Positions 1-6,956 of a stretch of 38,140 nucleotides of DNA are shown here, piece after piece. The notes beneath the pieces are model-generated. The model saw nothing but the letters and a program-made list of their open reading frames with translations, made no database searches and was not told the DNA's origin. The translations under genes and the position numbers were made by a program. The stretch is from contig CAISPG010000088.1 in the NCBI GenBank assembly GCA_903887325.1, positions 1 to 38,140 on the forward strand, read 5' to 3'. Position 1 is the first letter of the stretch; each line of letters opens with the position of its first letter. This DNA comes from an uncultured Burkholderiales bacterium. Lineage in GTDB: Bacteria > Pseudomonadota > Gammaproteobacteria > Burkholderiales > Burkholderiaceae_C.

Positions 1-62
1 CATGGGACTCTCTCTTCAAAAGTTTTAGATTGAATGTTCAACAACCCAATCTTGGCACCTAG

Positions 63-217
63 ATGCCGTTACTGGAAGTGGGGAGTCCCTTCGTATTTAA
101 AACTGTCGATTTAAGTATTGCTGCGGTCAATGATGCACCTGTGATTTTAAATCCAATGTCGAAACAATATATTGATGAAGACAATGTGCTCTCCATATCT
201 GAAACCTCATTGTTAGC
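63..217 (+). pseudogene. Fragment of a cadherin/VCBS-like repeat adhesin
   Basis: The frame starting at 63 reads a short piece with the hallmark VNDAPV motif followed about ten residues later by DED, the signature of cadherin-like/VCBS tandem repeats in giant secreted adhesins and RTX proteins. Only about 50 residues match. A TAG stop at 60-62 interrupts the frame just upstream, and past about 217 the reading frame stops making sense as a repeat. Such proteins normally have hundreds to thousands of residues and are exported by type I secretion, and remnants of that machinery follow immediately. I read this as a relic rather than a functional 65-residue protein. The identification rests on one repeat motif, so the class is fairly secure but the original gene is not identifiable. 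Confidence 0.55.
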
Positions 218-340
218 GACGATGGCCAAGTTGTTGAACAAGGTCAACCTAGACAATTAATTTCCGCAAATGGCCGCTTCAGTTATTTGTATTCCTTGCA
301 AATGGGCATACACAAAAATGAATTGGAGCCGGTTTTATGA
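203..340 (+). pseudogene. 3' end of an HlyB-type type I secretion ATPase gene
   Basis: In the frame ending with TGA at 338-340, the translation from about 206 reads LIVSDDGQVVEQG, then a segment ending RFSYLYSLQMG. This matches the conserved extreme C-terminus of HlyB-family exporters (a D-x-G-x-(I/V)-V-E-x-G strand, then a helix ending in YLY-x-(L/M)-Q). Only about 45 of roughly 700 residues remain, with a stop at 200-202 immediately upstream. The TGA overlaps the ATG of the following hlyD-type gene as ATGA, the arrangement expected for a translationally coupled hlyB-hlyD pair. This supports a true remnant of the partner gene. The rest of the ATPase has been lost and replaced by the adhesin fragment. 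Confidence 0.6.
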
Positions 341-1722
341 TGTCGATCAAGAAAAAAATACTTTTCTTTTACCAAGCCCTTACGCGCTCTTTAATGAATT
401 CCTTTGAAGGCGGTGATCAACATGTTTTTTCACCTAGCATGTTGCAAGTTCAGCAATCATCACCTTCGCCATTAGCTCGCGCTATTACCTGGGTAGTTTG
501 CATTGGATTGTTTTTTGTTGTTGTTTGGAGTTTGTGGGCTGAGTTTGATGTCAGCGTCTCTGCCAGTGGCACTGCTATGGCTTCAACCAGAACCAAAGTG
601 ATTCAAGCCCTGGAAGTCTCCAGAGTGGCTTCTATTTCAGTGAATGATGGCGATCGTGTTTTTCAAGGCCAAGTACTCATTTCTCTTGATCCGACTGTGG
701 CTGAAGCTGATCATGAAAAAACCCGTCAGGATGCGCTTGATGCATCTCTTGATATGCAGCGCTTGCAGGCTCAGCTTGATGGTCGTCTTCAATTAACAGC
801 GGATATGACCACTCCACATTCCTCTGCGTTTGAGACACAAAACCATTTGCTGCGCAGCCGTACGTTAGAGCAACAACAAAAACTGGCCTTACTTGCCCAA
901 GAAGTCGCCAGAAAACGCGCTGAACTCAACACCACAAAAGCTACTCTGCTCAAAGTGCAAGCTGCATTGCCAATGCTGCAACAACGCCTTGCCATGCGCG
1001 AGCGCTTGCTGCTTGATGGCTATGTCGCTGAAATGGCGGTCATCGACAACCGGCTCGAAGTCTCCAGCCAGCAGCACGAAGCAGCGGTGTTGCAAGAAAA
1101 GCTCATCGAAACTGAAGCCGCTTTACGTTCCGCAGAACTGGCTCAGTCGCAAGCCCGTGCCGAATACGTGGCGCGCACCTCGCTGGAAATGACCGAAGCC
1201 CGCCGCCGCTGGCAAACCGGCACCCAGGAATTCATCAAAGCCGCTTACCGGCGCTCCTACCAGGTGCTGACCTCGCCCATAGACGGCGTAGTGCAGCAGC
1301 TCGCCATCAACACGGTTGGTGGTGTCGTCAACGCTGCCCAAGGCCTGATGGTCGTGGTGCCCCACGAAGGCGGCATCGAAGTGCTGGCCCAAGTGCCCAG
1401 CCGCGACATAGGCTTTCTGCGCCCCGGCCTGCCGGTGGCGGTCAAGCTCGATGCCTTCGACTTCACCAAATACGGCACGCTCGACGGCGAAGTGCAATGG
1501 ACCGGCGCTGACGCCATCAAAGACGACAAAGCCGGTCAGGTGTTTCCAGTACGCATCATCCTGCGCCACACCCGACTGCCGGTCGCGGTCAACGGCGAAC
1601 ACCCGGCGCTGCGCATAGGCATGTCAGTCACCGCCGACATCGCCATCGGCAAGCGCAAGGCCTACGAATACTTCCTCGGCCCCTTGCTGAAATACAAAAA
1701 CGAAAGCCTGCGCGAGCCTTGA
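337..1722 (+). CDS. HlyD family type I secretion membrane fusion protein
   Basis: This 461-residue protein is the periplasmic adaptor that links an inner-membrane ABC exporter to TolC. A short cytoplasmic N-terminus is followed by one membrane segment at about 46-68, then a lipoyl half (around 95-115), a long Glu/Gln/Ala-rich coiled-coil hairpin at about 125-310, and the second lipoyl/beta-barrel half, including SPIDGVV and a C-terminal RIGMSVTADI segment typical of HlyD. GGAG at 325-328 precedes the ATG. Length and architecture are complete. Its ATPase partner survives only as a 3' stub and no TolC gene follows, so the protein is probably orphaned unless partners lie elsewhere. Composition is AT-rich up to about position 1000 and clearly GC-rich after that, suggesting a mosaic gene. 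Confidence 0.9.
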   Translation: MMSIKKKILFFYQALTRSLMNSFEGGDQHVFSPSMLQVQQSSPSPLARAITWVVCIGLFFVVVWSLWAEFDVSVSASGTAMASTRTKVIQALEVSRVASISVNDGDRVFQGQVLISLDPTVAEADHEKTRQDALDASLDMQRLQAQLDGRLQLTADMTTPHSSAFETQNHLLRSRTLEQQQKLALLAQEVARKRAELNTTKATLLKVQAALPMLQQRLAMRERLLLDGYVAEMAVIDNRLEVSSQQHEAAVLQEKLIETEAALRSAELAQSQARAEYVARTSLEMTEARRRWQTGTQEFIKAAYRRSYQVLTSPIDGVVQQLAINTVGGVVNAAQGLMVVVPHEGGIEVLAQVPSRDIGFLRPGLPVAVKLDAFDFTKYGTLDGEVQWTGADAIKDDKAGQVFPVRIILRHTRLPVAVNGEHPALRIGMSVTADIAIGKRKAYEYFLGPLLKYKNESLREP

Positions 1723-1789
1723 AGCTTTTGGCAGGCCTGAGATATTCAATATAGAAAATAAAAACCCTCTGCAATTGAATTTGCAACAC

Positions 1790-1824
1790 ATAAAAAAATA
1801 CCCGACGCTTCAAAACGCCGGGCT
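1790..1824 (-). terminator. Rho-independent terminator behind the FKBP gene
   Basis: Read on the minus strand, arms CCCGGCG (1822-1816) and CGTCGGG (1807-1801) form a 7-bp stem with one G-U pair and an 8-nt loop, followed by TATTTTTTTA. It lies about 45 bases past the stop of the FKBP gene. Confidence 0.7.
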
Positions 1825-1869
1825 TTGTGGCATTGAAGCCGCAGTTCACCGTCTGATACGGGTAGCAAA

Positions 1870-2223
1870 TCAGTCTTCCACGCCCAGTAACTCGACCTCA
1901 AACACCAGGGTGGCATTGCCCGGTATCACCCCGCCCGCGCCGTAAGCGCCGTAACCCAGCTCCGGCGGTATCAGCAAAGTTCGCTTGCCGCCGACTTTCA
2001 TGCCTTGCACGCCTTCGTCCCAGCCTTTGATGACCATGCCTTGGCCCAAGCCGAACTCGAACGGGTCGTTGCGGTCCAGGCTGGAGTCGAATTTTTCGCC
2101 TTTTTCGCCGTCGCTCCACAACCAGCCGGTGTAGTGCACCGACACGTACTGACCGGCCACGGCCAGGTCGCCGTCGCCGGTGTGGGTGTCGTCATATTGC
2201 AAGCCGCTGTCGGTAGTAAGCAT
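1870..2223 (-). CDS. FKBP-type peptidyl-prolyl cis-trans isomerase
   Basis: This 117-residue single-domain FKBP catalyses prolyl cis-trans isomerisation in protein folding. Family landmarks are VSVHYTGWL near residue 30, FDSSLDR, the [20 protein letters not shown] core and the closing IPPELGYGA / [16 protein letters not shown] segment. These are the usual active-site aromatic and hydrophobic residues (Tyr, Phe, Trp, Ile, Tyr). No signal peptide or membrane anchor is present, so it should be cytoplasmic. The start is set by CAGGA about 8 bases before the ATG. It lies 54 bases after the Bug-type gene on the same strand and may share its transcript; a good terminator follows it. Confidence 0.95.
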   Translation of the reverse strand: MLTTDSGLQYDDTHTGDGDLAVAGQYVSVHYTGWLWSDGEKGEKFDSSLDRNDPFEFGLGQGMVIKGWDEGVQGMKVGGKRTLLIPPELGYGAYGAGGVIPGNATLVFEVELLGVED

Positions 2224-2277
2224 GTTTGTTCCTGTGTATGTATGAAACGCAGCAGTGTAATTGCGCGCGCTGCGGCC

Positions 2278-3306
2278 TCAGGAATCGGCGGTAAAGCCCA
2301 CACGTTTGACGATAGGGCCCCAGTACTCGTAAAGGCGTCGCATTTCCTTGGCCATGTCGTCGCTGCTGCCGCCAACCGGTGTCAGGCCTTGCATGCCCAG
2401 GCCTTCGATGACCGACTTGTCTTTCAAGGCGGCATTGATGGCGGCGTTGGCAGCGGCCACCACATTTACCGGCGTTTTGGCGGGTGCGTAAAAGCCAAAC
2501 CATTCTTCAATGGTCAGCTCGGGAAAGCCTTGCTCGGCGAACGTAGGTATTTCCGGCGTAAACACCGAACGCGCTTTGCCCGAGACCGCCAGGATGCGCA
2601 ATTTACCGCCACGGTAATTGGCCAGAAAGTCGCCGTGCGGCGTGAACATGGAAGCGATTTGTCCGCCTATGACGTCTGCAATACCGGGCACCGAGCCACG
2701 GTAGGGCACGTGTTGCATGGCGACGCCGGTGTTCAGGCTGAGTTGCGCGCCCAGAAAATGCGGCGAAGAACCGGCGGCAGGTGAGGCGTAGTTAGCCCGC
2801 TCGGGATTGGCCTTGCACCAGGCGACAAAGTCTTTCACGGTTTTGACCATGGCCGGCACCATGGGCCCAACCGCCAGCCCGAAGGACAACACCGAGGCCA
2901 TGGCCACCGGCGCAAAGTCTTTGAACGGGTCGTAGCTGAGCGTGCGGTAGGTGTGCGGGTAAATCACCATCATGGAATACGGCGTCAGCAGCAGGCTGCT
3001 GCCGTCGGGGGCGGCGGCTTTCACGGTATCCACCGCGATGCGCCCGCCTGCGCCGGTTTTGTTGTCAACCATGGCGCCGTTGCGCGAATAGTTGCTGCCC
3101 GTGATTTTGTCGCCTATGCGCCGGCAGTTGATGTCAGCCGTGCCGCCGGCCGGAAACCCGCAAATGAATTTCACTTGTTCCAGCGGCAGCGCGCCGGTTT
3201 GTGCCAGCGCCGACCAGGGCGACAACGCAGCCGTGGCCGCTGGCAGCGCCAATGTTTGCAAAGCCTGACGGCGTGAGGGTGAGTTTGCCAAAGGGGCTGT
3301 CTTCAT
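2278..3306 (-). CDS. Bug/TctC family solute-binding protein
   Basis: A periplasmic binding protein of the tripartite tricarboxylate transporter (Bug) family, 342 residues from the ATG. The family is greatly expanded in Burkholderiales and binds carboxylates, aromatic acids or amino acids. The N-terminus carries a twin-arginine-like SRRQAL stretch at 11-16 and a hydrophobic segment ending ALAQ near 35, suggesting export. Family landmarks include FPAGGTADI, the NKTGAGGRIA loop, PDGSSLLL, and HVPYRGSVPGIADVIGGQI. No tctA or tctB membrane genes are nearby, so it is an orphan receptor, as is common for Bug proteins. An in-frame TTG at 3321 would add five residues; ATG at 3306 was preferred, but neither start has a good ribosome-binding site. 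Confidence 0.9.
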   Translation of the reverse strand: MKTAPLANSPSRRQALQTLALPAATAALSPWSALAQTGALPLEQVKFICGFPAGGTADINCRRIGDKITGSNYSRNGAMVDNKTGAGGRIAVDTVKAAAPDGSSLLLTPYSMMVIYPHTYRTLSYDPFKDFAPVAMASVLSFGLAVGPMVPAMVKTVKDFVAWCKANPERANYASPAAGSSPHFLGAQLSLNTGVAMQHVPYRGSVPGIADVIGGQIASMFTPHGDFLANYRGGKLRILAVSGKARSVFTPEIPTFAEQGFPELTIEEWFGFYAPAKTPVNVVAAANAAINAALKDKSVIEGLGMQGLTPVGGSSDDMAKEMRRLYEYWGPIVKRVGFTADS

Positions 3307-3387
3307 GGTGTGTTTTGCCAAAGATAGTTCATACGGAGATTATGTAAGCAGGCTTCAGCGAAGCAGTTGATCACTTACCCTGCGCTC

Positions 3388-3744
3388 TCAGGACAAGGCC
3401 AGCGCGTCCATGATGCTGCGCTCTATCAGGCTGAGGTCTGCGCTGGACAAGCTGCCTATGCGTTTGAGCACCCGCGTGGCTTTGTTGATGGTGGTGATCT
3501 GGTCGCAAACGGCCACAGACTGCGGCCCGGCAGAGGGTACGGGAACCGCAAACACTGGCACGGGTTGTGGCGAGGTGGACAAGGGCACAACCATGACTGT
3601 GCGACGCACTTTGTTGATGGCGTCGCGTGACAGCACAACGGCCGGTCTGCGTTTCATGATTTCAGAACCGGCTTTGAGTTCAGCGCCTTTGGGCGGATCG
3701 AAGTCGATCAGGTAAATGTCGCCCCGGCGTATGTCCATGTCCAT
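3388..3744 (-). CDS. PemK/MazF-type toxin (mRNA endoribonuclease)
   Basis: This 118-residue protein begins with the family motif IRRGDIYLIDFDP, followed by KRRPAVVLS and VVPLSTS. These are the beta-barrel strands and catalytic Arg and Ser/Thr region of MazF/PemK endoribonucleases that cleave mRNA when the antitoxin is lost. The gene follows the antitoxin directly: the antitoxin stop and this ATG share one base (TGATG), the typical coupling of a toxin-antitoxin pair. A second ATG two codons in could also be used. The length suits the family and no lesion is visible. Cleavage specificity cannot be predicted from sequence. Confidence 0.88.
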   Translation of the reverse strand: MDMDIRRGDIYLIDFDPPKGAELKAGSEIMKRRPAVVLSRDAINKVRRTVMVVPLSTSPQPVPVFAVPVPSAGPQSVAVCDQITTINKATRVLKRIGSLSSADLSLIERSIMDALALS

Positions 3745-4115
3745 CAGACCGCCTCAGAGGCCAGGCCGTCGGCGGCATCGGACACCGCACGCACATCTTC
3801 AAACCCAGGCTCGGTTTCAACCATGTGCGCCCATTGTTCAAGCAACCGGTCTTTCTCGCTCTCTGTCGCCAAGCGGTCGTAAATCTGACCTGACTGAGCC
3901 GCGCCCTGGGGCCAGAACAGGCGAAACGGGTCTTCACGTGCAGTTAGCACTTGCGGTGCGGTCAGGCCGGTTTGCGAATGGGTCAGATACACACGGAAGG
4001 CTTCGCGAAACAACTCGGAGCGGTTACGGCCTTCGTCCCTGCAGACTTGTTCAATCTGCGAGACCATGCTGTCTGGCACGGTGATGGTGAAGCGTTGGTA
4101 ACTGGTTTGACTCAT
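3744..4115 (-). CDS. Ribbon-helix-helix antitoxin of a PemK/MazF module
   Basis: This 123-residue protein has an N-terminal RHH/CopG-type DNA-binding domain, with strand YQRFTITVP followed by helices containing QIEQVCRDEGRNRSELFREA at about 16-36. A polar C-terminal half, acidic toward its end, follows, as expected for a region that wraps around the toxin. RHH antitoxins bind their own promoter and neutralise the toxin. The promoter here is strong and carries repeated AAGTATGATTT elements, fitting autoregulation. It is the first gene of the pair and overlaps the toxin start by one base. Confidence 0.85.
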   Translation of the reverse strand: MSQTSYQRFTITVPDSMVSQIEQVCRDEGRNRSELFREAFRVYLTHSQTGLTAPQVLTAREDPFRLFWPQGAAQSGQIYDRLATESEKDRLLEQWAHMVETEPGFEDVRAVSDAADGLASEAV

Positions 4116-4126
4116 GATTTTATCTC

Positions 4127-4189
4127 AAAGTATGATTTTATGATAGCTAAAGCATTTTAAAAGTCAATAAGTCATATTAAGTATGATTT
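4127..4189 (-). promoter_or_regulatory. Promoter and candidate operators of the toxin-antitoxin operon
   Basis: On the minus strand, TTGACT (4167-4162) and TATCAT (4145-4140) are separated by 16 bases, a good sigma-70 promoter 25 bases before the antitoxin ATG. The 11-base repeat AAGTATGATTT (plus-strand reading) occurs at 4128-4138 and 4179-4189, bracketing the promoter, and a related ATGATTTTA lies at 4114-4122. The arrangement suggests binding sites for the RHH antitoxin; binding itself is inferred. Confidence 0.6.
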
Positions 4190-4229
4190 CATGCTGAATT
4201 TTTAACATAAGCTTTTAAGTGCGGTTAAA

Positions 4230-6083
4230 TCAATGCGGCGTCAATATGCCCGTCGCGCTGCCATCGTGCAAAGCCTGCACCAGCGCGTCCCGGTGTTTCA
4301 GCACAGCGCGTTGGTTGATAGAGCCTTTGTCGGTGACTTCGCCTTTGTCTATGGACGGCGGTTCACTCAGCAACAACATGCGTGCCACCCGGTTGGCGCT
4401 GCCAGTGGCTTGTGCGGCCAAGGTGTTGAGCAGTTGCTGGAAATACGCTGTCACTTTGGGGTGTTGCAGCACTTCACTGAGAGTGGCGCTTAAAGGCAAA
4501 TCGCAGAGTTCGCGCACGCGCGGCGTGGTGATCATCATCGCGCCGACTTCCTTCATGTTCAAACCGGTGATGACCGCGTCTTGCACATAGGGCGCGCCGC
4601 TGGCGATGATGCGCCCGCGCAAGGGGCCAACGCTGACAAAGGTGCCAGTGGCGAGTTTGAAGTCTTCGGCTATGCGGCCGTTGAAACGCAAACCCAGGTT
4701 GGGTTGTGCCGGATCACGCCACACCACCGCGTCGCCGCTTTTCAAAAAACCCTCTTCGTCAAAACTTTCTGCGTTGGCTTCTGGGGCGCGCCAGTAGCCC
4801 GGCGTGACGTTCGGGCCTTTGTATCGCACCTCGACCTTGTCGCCGACTGGCACCAGTTTCAACTGCAAACCTGCGCCGGGCAAACCCAGGTCGCCGGACT
4901 CGACTTCGGGGCGCGGTACAAAAATGCCAAACGGCCCGGTCTCGGTCATGCCTAGGCCCGTGCCCATGACGATGCGCTCGCCGACCTCGCGCTCTTGTGA
5001 TGCATGCAAGCTGTCCCAAATCGGTTGCGCCAAGGCCGCGCCCGAGTAAAAAAACATGCGCACTTTGCTCAGCAAATTGCGGCGCAACACATCGTCGGTG
5101 TGCATGGCATTGGCAATGGCTTCCAGTCCGGTGGGCACATTGAAATACACCGTGGGCGCTATCTCGCGCAGGTTGCGCAAAGTTTCATGCATCATCGCGG
5201 GCACGGGTTTACCGTCGTCGATATAAATGGAACCGCCGTGATAAAGCGTGAGCCCGACATTGTGGTTGCCGCCGAAAGTGTGGTTCCACGGCAGCCAGTC
5301 CACCAGCACCGGCGGCGACTCGGCCAGCACCGGCATGGACTGCAACATTTGTTGCTGGTTGGCGCACCACATGCCGTGCGTGTTGACCACGCCTTTGGGC
5401 ATATTGGTCGAGCCCGAGGTGAACAAAAATTTCACCACCGTGTCAGGTCCGGTGGCTTGCATGGCGACGTCTACCGCTGGGGTGTCGGGCGTTTTCAGCA
5501 GGTCGGCAAAACGCGTGTGTGTTCTACCTTCAATGTGGCCGTTGCCCAGCACGATTTCAACATCATCCAGCACACAGGCTTTCATGGCTGCGCCGTAGCG
5601 GTCTGCGTCAACGGCCATCACCATGCCGGGCGTGAGAGTGCGCATGATGTGTTTGAGTTTGTCGTAGTCTTTGCTGATGGTGGAATACGCGGGCGACACC
5701 GGGCAATGCGCGACGCCCACCATCATGCAGGCCAGCGCCATCATGGCGTGTTCCAAACTGTTTTCACTAAGGATGAGCACCGGCTTGTCTACGCTCAAAC
5801 CTCTGTCCAGCAAGGCCTGTCCGATGCGTCGTGCCGCCGTCAGCGCTTGCGCATAGGTGAGGTGTTCCCAGTCGCCGGTGCTGCCGTCACTCAAACGCTT
5901 GCGCCTGGCCACATAAGTGCGCTCTGGCGTGACACGCGCCCAGTGCAGCAGTTTGTCGGTCATGCGGTGGGGGTAATCACCCAGCGGCACATCGGCCAGC
6001 ACGTATTGCACACCGTCGTCGCGTGATTGCACCTGAACGCTGGTGATGCCATAACGCATGCTGCGGTATTTGGGCGCGTTCAT
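4230..6083 (-). CDS. fcs: Feruloyl-CoA synthase-like acyl-CoA ligase
   Basis: An adenylate-forming ligase of 617 residues that should activate a carboxylic acid to its CoA thioester via an acyl-AMP. The AMP/ATP loop FTSGSTNMPKG is at 221-231, with a GMTETGPFG motif in the middle and C-terminal DKGSINQRAVLKHR holding the catalytic-lysine region. Overall length and the variant GSTNMPKG loop resemble the feruloyl-CoA synthase group of proteobacteria rather than fatty acyl ligases. It follows the crotonase gene with an ATGA overlap. A CouO-like hydrolase is divergent, which together points to hydroxycinnamate (ferulate/coumarate) breakdown. Substrate is inferred from similarity and context; another aryl-propenoic acid is possible. 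Confidence 0.8.
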   Translation of the reverse strand: MNAPKYRSMRYGITSVQVQSRDDGVQYVLADVPLGDYPHRMTDKLLHWARVTPERTYVARRKRLSDGSTGDWEHLTYAQALTAARRIGQALLDRGLSVDKPVLILSENSLEHAMMALACMMVGVAHCPVSPAYSTISKDYDKLKHIMRTLTPGMVMAVDADRYGAAMKACVLDDVEIVLGNGHIEGRTHTRFADLLKTPDTPAVDVAMQATGPDTVVKFLFTSGSTNMPKGVVNTHGMWCANQQQMLQSMPVLAESPPVLVDWLPWNHTFGGNHNVGLTLYHGGSIYIDDGKPVPAMMHETLRNLREIAPTVYFNVPTGLEAIANAMHTDDVLRRNLLSKVRMFFYSGAALAQPIWDSLHASQEREVGERIVMGTGLGMTETGPFGIFVPRPEVESGDLGLPGAGLQLKLVPVGDKVEVRYKGPNVTPGYWRAPEANAESFDEEGFLKSGDAVVWRDPAQPNLGLRFNGRIAEDFKLATGTFVSVGPLRGRIIASGAPYVQDAVITGLNMKEVGAMMITTPRVRELCDLPLSATLSEVLQHPKVTAYFQQLLNTLAAQATGSANRVARMLLLSEPPSIDKGEVTDKGSINQRAVLKHRDALVQALHDGSATGILTPH

Positions 6084-6856
6084 GTTTTTTTCTCAACCTT
6101 GGCAGCGCGGCCTTGCAAAAACGCATCGACACGTGCTTTGGCCTCGGGGGCGGCCTGGGTGATGGAGGACATCAGCGACTCGGTGACAAAGCCGTGGTCT
6201 GCGGCTTGTTCTGCGATGCGCGGCAAAGCGTGCATCAGCGCGTAGTTGGTCAGCGGCGCATTGCCTGCGATGTGTTTGGCCAGCTCCATGGCTTTGGCTA
6301 AGGCATCACCGGCGCTCACCAGGTATTGCGCAAACCCGGCGCGTTCGCCGTCGAACGCGTTGTACACGCGTCCGGTCATCATCATGTCGGTCATGCGGGC
6401 CACGCCAATCAATTTAGGAATACGCACTGCGCCGCCGCCGCCAACAAATATGCCGCGTGAGCCTTCGGGCAAGGCGTAGAACGTGGAATCGTCTGCCACA
6501 CGTATGTGGCAAGACGCGGCCAATTCCAAACCGCCGCCGACGACCGCGCCGTGCAAGGCGGCCACCACCGGCACAGACCCAAATTGAATCTGATGAAACG
6601 CCTGGTGCCACATGCGCGAATGCAGCATGCCTTCGCCAGCGTCGCGCGATTGCAATTCGCTCAAATCCAGACCGGCACAAAAATGCTCTCCTTCGCCGTG
6701 CAACACCGCCGCACGCGCTTGGGCGGGCAGGGTGGCGAACACATCGCGCAAGGCCAGCACCAGCGCGTCGTTCAAAGCATTGCGTTTGGCCGGGCGCGAC
6801 AAGCGCACCACGGCGACGTCGTCGTGCATTTCAAAATGAAGATCGGGGTTTGTCAT
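6080..6856 (-). CDS. Crotonase family hydratase/lyase (hydroxycinnamoyl-CoA module)
   Basis: A 258-residue enoyl-CoA hydratase/isomerase superfamily member. The first oxyanion-hole strand is HFCAGLDL (58-65) and the second is HGAVVGGGLELAASCH (102-117). Both acidic residues used for hydration are present: Glu111 in GGGLELA and Glu131 in LPEGSRG, followed by a GGGGA turn. It is first in a two-gene unit, and its TGA overlaps the ligase ATG (ATGA). With the ligase upstream in the pathway, it would hydrate the propenoyl-CoA side chain. It could either stop at the 3-hydroxyacyl-CoA, as in CouO-type pathways, or also cleave it to an aldehyde as in Ech/HCHL. The neighbouring CouO-like gene favours the former. 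Confidence 0.85.
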   Translation of the reverse strand: MTNPDLHFEMHDDVAVVRLSRPAKRNALNDALVLALRDVFATLPAQARAAVLHGEGEHFCAGLDLSELQSRDAGEGMLHSRMWHQAFHQIQFGSVPVVAALHGAVVGGGLELAASCHIRVADDSTFYALPEGSRGIFVGGGGAVRIPKLIGVARMTDMMMTGRVYNAFDGERAGFAQYLVSAGDALAKAMELAKHIAGNAPLTNYALMHALPRIAEQAADHGFVTESLMSSITQAAPEAKARVDAFLQGRAAKVEKKT

Positions 6857-6928
6857 GGAGTGGGTAGATGGTAATTACTGAGAAGGTTAGGCTTGACGCA
6901 CTGGCGGCAGGCGCTGTCTGAGCTGGTT

Positions 6929-6945
6929 ATAGTCATTAAAACTAT
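6929..6945. promoter_or_regulatory. Candidate operator in the divergent ech/couO-like gap
   Basis: The 100-base gap between the divergent crotonase and amidohydrolase genes holds an imperfect palindrome, ATAGT-7nt-ACTAT, centred 20 bases before the plus-strand ATG. Hydroxycinnamate genes are often controlled by MarR-type repressors that bind palindromes of about this size. No regulator gene is in the window, and the match is short. Confidence 0.3.
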
Positions 6946-6956
6946 CTTAAACGACC

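Noticed and set aside
1-62. Search for a coding continuation of the adhesin fragment to the window edge
   Set aside because: All three plus frames contain stops here and none gives a convincing repeat motif; left unassigned.
2005-2784. 259-codon plus-strand frame opposite the Bug/FKBP genes
   Set aside because: Overlaps two well-supported minus-strand genes and shows no recognisable motif.
5004-6026. 340-codon open frame on the plus strand opposite the fcs-like gene
   Set aside because: It is the antisense shadow of a strongly conserved ligase; its translation is His/Val/Gly-rich and resembles no protein.
6893-6932. TTGACG and TTATAG as a promoter for the CouO-like gene
   Set aside because: The boxes are 28 bases apart, much too far for a sigma-70 promoter.
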